A stretch of DNA of 34,691 nt from JBPOIS01 sp052034295 (GTDB lineage Bacteria > Pseudomonadota > Gammaproteobacteria > Pseudomonadales > Moraxellaceae). The stretch is from the NCBI GenBank assembly GCA_052034295.1, contig JBPOIS010000016.1, positions 1 through 34,691 on the forward strand. The letters are read 5' to 3'. Position 1 is the first letter of the stretch, and every line of letters starts with the position of its first letter. Below the pieces are notes generated by a model that saw nothing but the letters and a program-made list of their open reading frames with translations, was not told the DNA's origin and made no database searches. Positions 32,279 through 34,691 of the stretch are shown one piece after another. The translations under genes and the position numbers were made by a program.

Positions 32279-33934
32279 ATGGAACAAATCGAACGCGAAT
32301 CGATGGAATTCGACGTGGTGATCGTTGGCGGCGGCCCGGCTGGCCTGTCTGCTGCGATCCGCCTGCGTCAGCTGGCCGCCGAACAGGGCATGCCCGACCT
32401 GTCGGTCTGTCTGGTCGAAAAAGGCTCGGAAGTCGGTGCCCACATCCTGTCCGGTGCGGTGTTTGAACCGCGCGCCCTGAATGAGCTGTTCCCGAACTGG
32501 AAAGAGCTGGGTGCGCCGCTGAATGTACCGGCCACCGAAGACCATATTTACCTGCTGAAATCCGCCACCAAGGCCATCCGCGTCCCCGATGCCCTGACCC
32601 ACAAATCCATGCACAACGAGGGCAACTATGTGGTGTCGCTGGGCAACGTCTGCCGCTGGCTGGGCCAGCAGGCCGAAGCGCTCGAAGTCACCGTGTTCCC
32701 CGGTTTTGCTGCGGCTGACGTGCTGTACCATGAAGATGGCTCGGTCAAGGGCATCGTCACCGGCGACATGGGCATCAGCAAGGAAGGCGAAGCCAAATCC
32801 AGCTTCACACCCGGCTACGAGCTGCACGCCAAATACACCCTGTTTGCCGAAGGCTGCCGGGGCCATCTGGGCAAGCGACTGATGAGCCGCTTTGACCTGA
32901 ACAAGGACGCCGACCCGCAGCACTACGGCATCGGCATCAAGGAACTGTGGGAAATCGATCCGGCCAAACACAAGCCGGGCATGGTCCTGCACGGGGCAGG
33001 CTGGCCGCTGTCCGAGACCGGCAGCGCCGGGGGCTGGTGGCTGTACCACGCCGAAAACAACCAGGTCACCCTGGGCATGATCGTTGATCTGGCCTACAAA
33101 AACCCGTTCCTGTCGCCGTTTGATGAAATGCAGCGCTGGAAGCACCACCCGGTCATCAAGCAGTACCTCGACGGCGGCAAGCGCATCTCCTACGGGGCCC
33201 GCGCCGTGGTCAAGGGCGGCCTGAACTCGCTGCCGAAGCTGACTTTCCCCGGTGGCTGTCTGATCGGTGATGACGCAGGCTTCCTGAACTTTGCCAAGAT
33301 CAAGGGCAGCCACACCGCGATGAAATCCGGCATGCTGTGTGCCGAAGCCGTGTTTGAAGCCCTGAAGGCCGGTCGCAGCAGTGATGAAGTCACGGCCTAC
33401 ACCGACAAATTCAAAAACTCGTGGCTGTACGAAGAGCTGTATGCCGCACGCAACTTCGGCCCGGCCATGCACCGCATGGGCACGCTGATGGGCGGCGCAT
33501 TCAACTGGATCGATCAGCACATGTTCAAGATCCCGTTCACAGTGCGCGACACCACCCCGGACTACAAGTGTCTGGATCTGGCTTCGCTGTCGTACAAGCC
33601 GACTTATCCGAAGCCGGATGGCAAGATCAGCTTTGACAAGCTGTCCTCGGTGTTCATGTCCAACACCAACCACGAGGAAGACCAGCCGTCGCACCTGACC
33701 CTGCGCGATGCGTCGATTCCGATCCAGAAAAACCTGCCGCTGTATGGTGAACCCGCTCGCCTGTACTGCCCGGCGGGGGTGTATGAAGTGGTCGGCAGCG
33801 AAGAAGGCGCCCGCTTTGTGATCAATGCGCAGAACTGTGTGCACTGCAAGACCTGTGACATCAAGGATCCGGCGCAGAACATCACCTGGGTGACCCCAGA
33901 AGGCGGCGGCGGCCCGAACTACCCGAACATGTAA
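32279..33934 (+). CDS. Electron transfer flavoprotein-ubiquinone oxidoreductase
   Basis: Membrane-associated FAD and [4Fe-4S] enzyme that moves electrons from reduced electron-transfer flavoprotein (from fatty-acid and amino-acid oxidation) to ubiquinone. The FAD Rossmann loop is VGGGPAG at residues 16-22. The C-terminal cluster ligands are Cys497 (YCPAGVYE) and Cys520, Cys523 and Cys526 in NCVHCKTCDIKDP, spaced as in the family. Length 551 aa is normal. AGGAG at 32268-32272 is six bases before the ATG at 32279. The same frame is open far upstream, but that region lies over the divergent DUF1285 gene and carries no homology. The ETF subunit genes are not in this window. A strong terminator follows. 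Confidence 0.96.
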   Translation: MEQIERESMEFDVVIVGGGPAGLSAAIRLRQLAAEQGMPDLSVCLVEKGSEVGAHILSGAVFEPRALNELFPNWKELGAPLNVPATEDHIYLLKSATKAIRVPDALTHKSMHNEGNYVVSLGNVCRWLGQQAEALEVTVFPGFAAADVLYHEDGSVKGIVTGDMGISKEGEAKSSFTPGYELHAKYTLFAEGCRGHLGKRLMSRFDLNKDADPQHYGIGIKELWEIDPAKHKPGMVLHGAGWPLSETGSAGGWWLYHAENNQVTLGMIVDLAYKNPFLSPFDEMQRWKHHPVIKQYLDGGKRISYGARAVVKGGLNSLPKLTFPGGCLIGDDAGFLNFAKIKGSHTAMKSGMLCAEAVFEALKAGRSSDEVTAYTDKFKNSWLYEELYAARNFGPAMHRMGTLMGGAFNWIDQHMFKIPFTVRDTTPDYKCLDLASLSYKPTYPKPDGKISFDKLSSVFMSNTNHEEDQPSHLTLRDASIPIQKNLPLYGEPARLYCPAGVYEVVGSEEGARFVINAQNCVHCKTCDIKDPAQNITWVTPEGGGGPNYPNM

Positions 33935-33935
33935 A

Positions 33936-33963
33936 AAATACCGCCTTTCGGGGCGGTTTTTTT
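33936..33963 (+). terminator. Rho-independent terminator of the ETF-QO gene
   Basis: ACCGCC (33940-33945) pairs with GGCGGT (33952-33957) around a six-base loop, flanked by an A-run on the left and seven T residues on the right. It begins within a few bases of the stop codon. Confidence 0.88.
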
Positions 33964-33987
33964 GTGCTGTCCGTGAGGGATATCGCC

Positions 33988-34512
33988 ATGACCCCAAAAC
34001 TTCGCCAGCTGAACGCCAGCATCCTGGGTCAGACCGCGGTGGCCTGGCTGGCCGCCTGGCTGTGGCCGCTGCTGTTGCTAGCGCCCTTTGGCGGCCCGAT
34101 GGCAGTGTTTTTTTGGGGTTACCTGTTTTTGATGGGGCTACCGATGCAGCTGCTCTGTCTGGGGCTATACGTGTATCGACTGCATCAACCCCAGCCGGTG
34201 GGCTATCCCACAGTGTTGTGGCTGGTGATACAGGCGGCCGCACCGCTGGTCTTACTGGCCCTGATGGTGTCCAGGAATGTCCTGAGCATCGGCCTTTGGA
34301 CCCTTCTGAACATAGGTTTTGGCTGGTTTTTCATGCTACAGATCCGTTTTTTTTATCGGCTGATGCAGACCGCCCCGGCCCAAGTGCAGCCCGCGGACCA
34401 CGCTGGTGCACGCGGTGGCAGCCTGAACCATCGCACGCCGGAGCGTCCGCCGCCTTCGCCCGGCGATGCAGACCGGCCCAATCCTTCGGATCAGCCGCCA
34501 CCGCACCGCTGA
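33988..34512 (+). CDS. Small multi-spanning membrane protein, unknown
   Basis: A 174-aa protein with about four hydrophobic segments: AVAWLAAWLWPLLLLAPFGG, MAVFFWGYLFLMGLPMQLLC, LWLVIQAAAPLVLLALMV and SIGLWTLLNIGFGWFFML. The last 45 residues are Pro/Asp/Arg-rich and probably disordered on the cytoplasmic side (inference). I do not recognise a family. GAGGG lies eight bases before the ATG at 33988. It begins right after the ETF-QO terminator. Codon use includes more CTA and CTT than the surrounding genes, a mild deviation. The gene ends inside the window. Confidence 0.72.
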   Translation: MTPKLRQLNASILGQTAVAWLAAWLWPLLLLAPFGGPMAVFFWGYLFLMGLPMQLLCLGLYVYRLHQPQPVGYPTVLWLVIQAAAPLVLLALMVSRNVLSIGLWTLLNIGFGWFFMLQIRFFYRLMQTAPAQVQPADHAGARGGSLNHRTPERPPPSPGDADRPNPSDQPPPHR

Positions 34513-34537
34513 ATCGCTGGAAAAGCAAAGCGGATTT

Positions 34538-34609
34538 CGCGGGCTGAGCGCAGTCGAAGCCAGATGCACTCAGGGAGCAGGCTTGCGCGGGCTGAGCGTA
34601 GTCGAAGCC
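34538..34609. repeat. Pair of 24-base direct repeats
   Basis: Positions 34538-34561 and 34586-34609 carry the same 24 bases, reading CGCGGGCTGAGCG then C or T, then AGTCGAAGCC, with a single mismatch. The copies are 48 bases apart start to start. The motif resembles short dispersed intergenic repeats seen in many proteobacterial genomes; whether it is dispersed here cannot be judged from one window. Confidence 0.7.
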
Positions 34610-34644
34610 TTTGCGCTCAAGATTCTTTGCTGGGCCTTCGGCGA

Positions 34645-34670
34645 CCTACTTTTGTTACGACAAAAGTAGG
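34645..34670. repeat. Perfect hairpin near the window end
   Basis: CCTACTTTTGT (34645-34655) and ACAAAAGTAGG (34660-34670) are exact inverted arms around TACG. It follows the paired 24-base repeats and probably belongs to the same intergenic repeat element, which may continue past the window edge. No T-tract follows on the plus strand. Confidence 0.65.
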
Positions 34671-34691
34671 CAAAACCATTTGCCCCCGCAA

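Noticed and set aside
32183..34243. Long minus-strand open frame opposite ETF-QO
   Set aside because: ETF-QO motifs on the plus strand are complete; the antisense translation is compositionally odd.

Overview
The window looks like ordinary chromosome from a GC-rich gammaproteobacterium, most likely of the Moraxellaceae. Pointers are the petABC-sspAB block, an AdeIJK-type efflux operon preceded by a PAP2 phosphatase gene, a BaeSR-type two-component pair, the ispB / rplU-rpmA divergence, and isolated acyl-CoA-binding protein and ETF-quinone oxidoreductase genes. The family assignment is inference from gene content and protein resemblance. I see no tRNA, rRNA, insertion sequence, prophage or CRISPR array.

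Layout. 1-4.1 kb: cytochrome bc1 complex (petABC), a terminator, then the ClpXP/RNA polymerase accessory pair sspA-sspB. 4.1-4.9 kb: an unknown protein with one membrane segment. 4.9-10.3 kb, minus strand: NYN-domain protein, lolA, acyl-CoA-binding protein, serS and cysG. 10.3-11.4 kb: rpmA and rplU on the minus strand, with a clear sigma-70 promoter and a terminator. 11.4-14.5 kb: ispB overlapped by a large membrane protein of the so-called site-specific recombinase (Gcr) family. 14.5-21.3 kb: a palindrome-bearing promoter, then PAP2 phosphatase and an RND tripartite pump (periplasmic adaptor, transporter, outer-membrane channel), ending in a strong terminator. 21.4-22.4 kb: two tandem DUF2147 genes on the minus strand. 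22.7-24.9 kb: baeS-baeR. 25.0-28.3 kb: a small EF-hand lipoprotein gene and valS. 28.4-32.1 kb, minus strand: DUF1285, murI, a DUF4062 protein and hemH. 32.3-34.5 kb: ETF-ubiquinone oxidoreductase and a small membrane protein. 34.5-34.7 kb: a short intergenic repeat and a perfect hairpin.

Functions that belong together: bc1 complex and ETF-QO both act on the ubiquinone pool, and ispB makes the quinone side chain. cysG and hemH are tetrapyrrole enzymes. LolA, MurI, the RND pump, PAP2 and BaeSR all serve the cell envelope. BaeSR directly beyond the pump suggests, without proving, that it regulates the pump.

Most notable observations: valS has strikingly different codon use from its surroundings except at its two ends, suggesting replacement of the gene interior by recombination. 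A perfect 16-bp palindrome overlaps the -10 element of the promoter in front of PAP2 and the pump. Cytochrome b carries about 60 extra hydrophobic residues before its last helix. A DUF4062 protein and a NYN-domain protein have poorly understood roles. A nested stem structure starts in the baeR stop codon. I did not find a clearly new multi-gene system.
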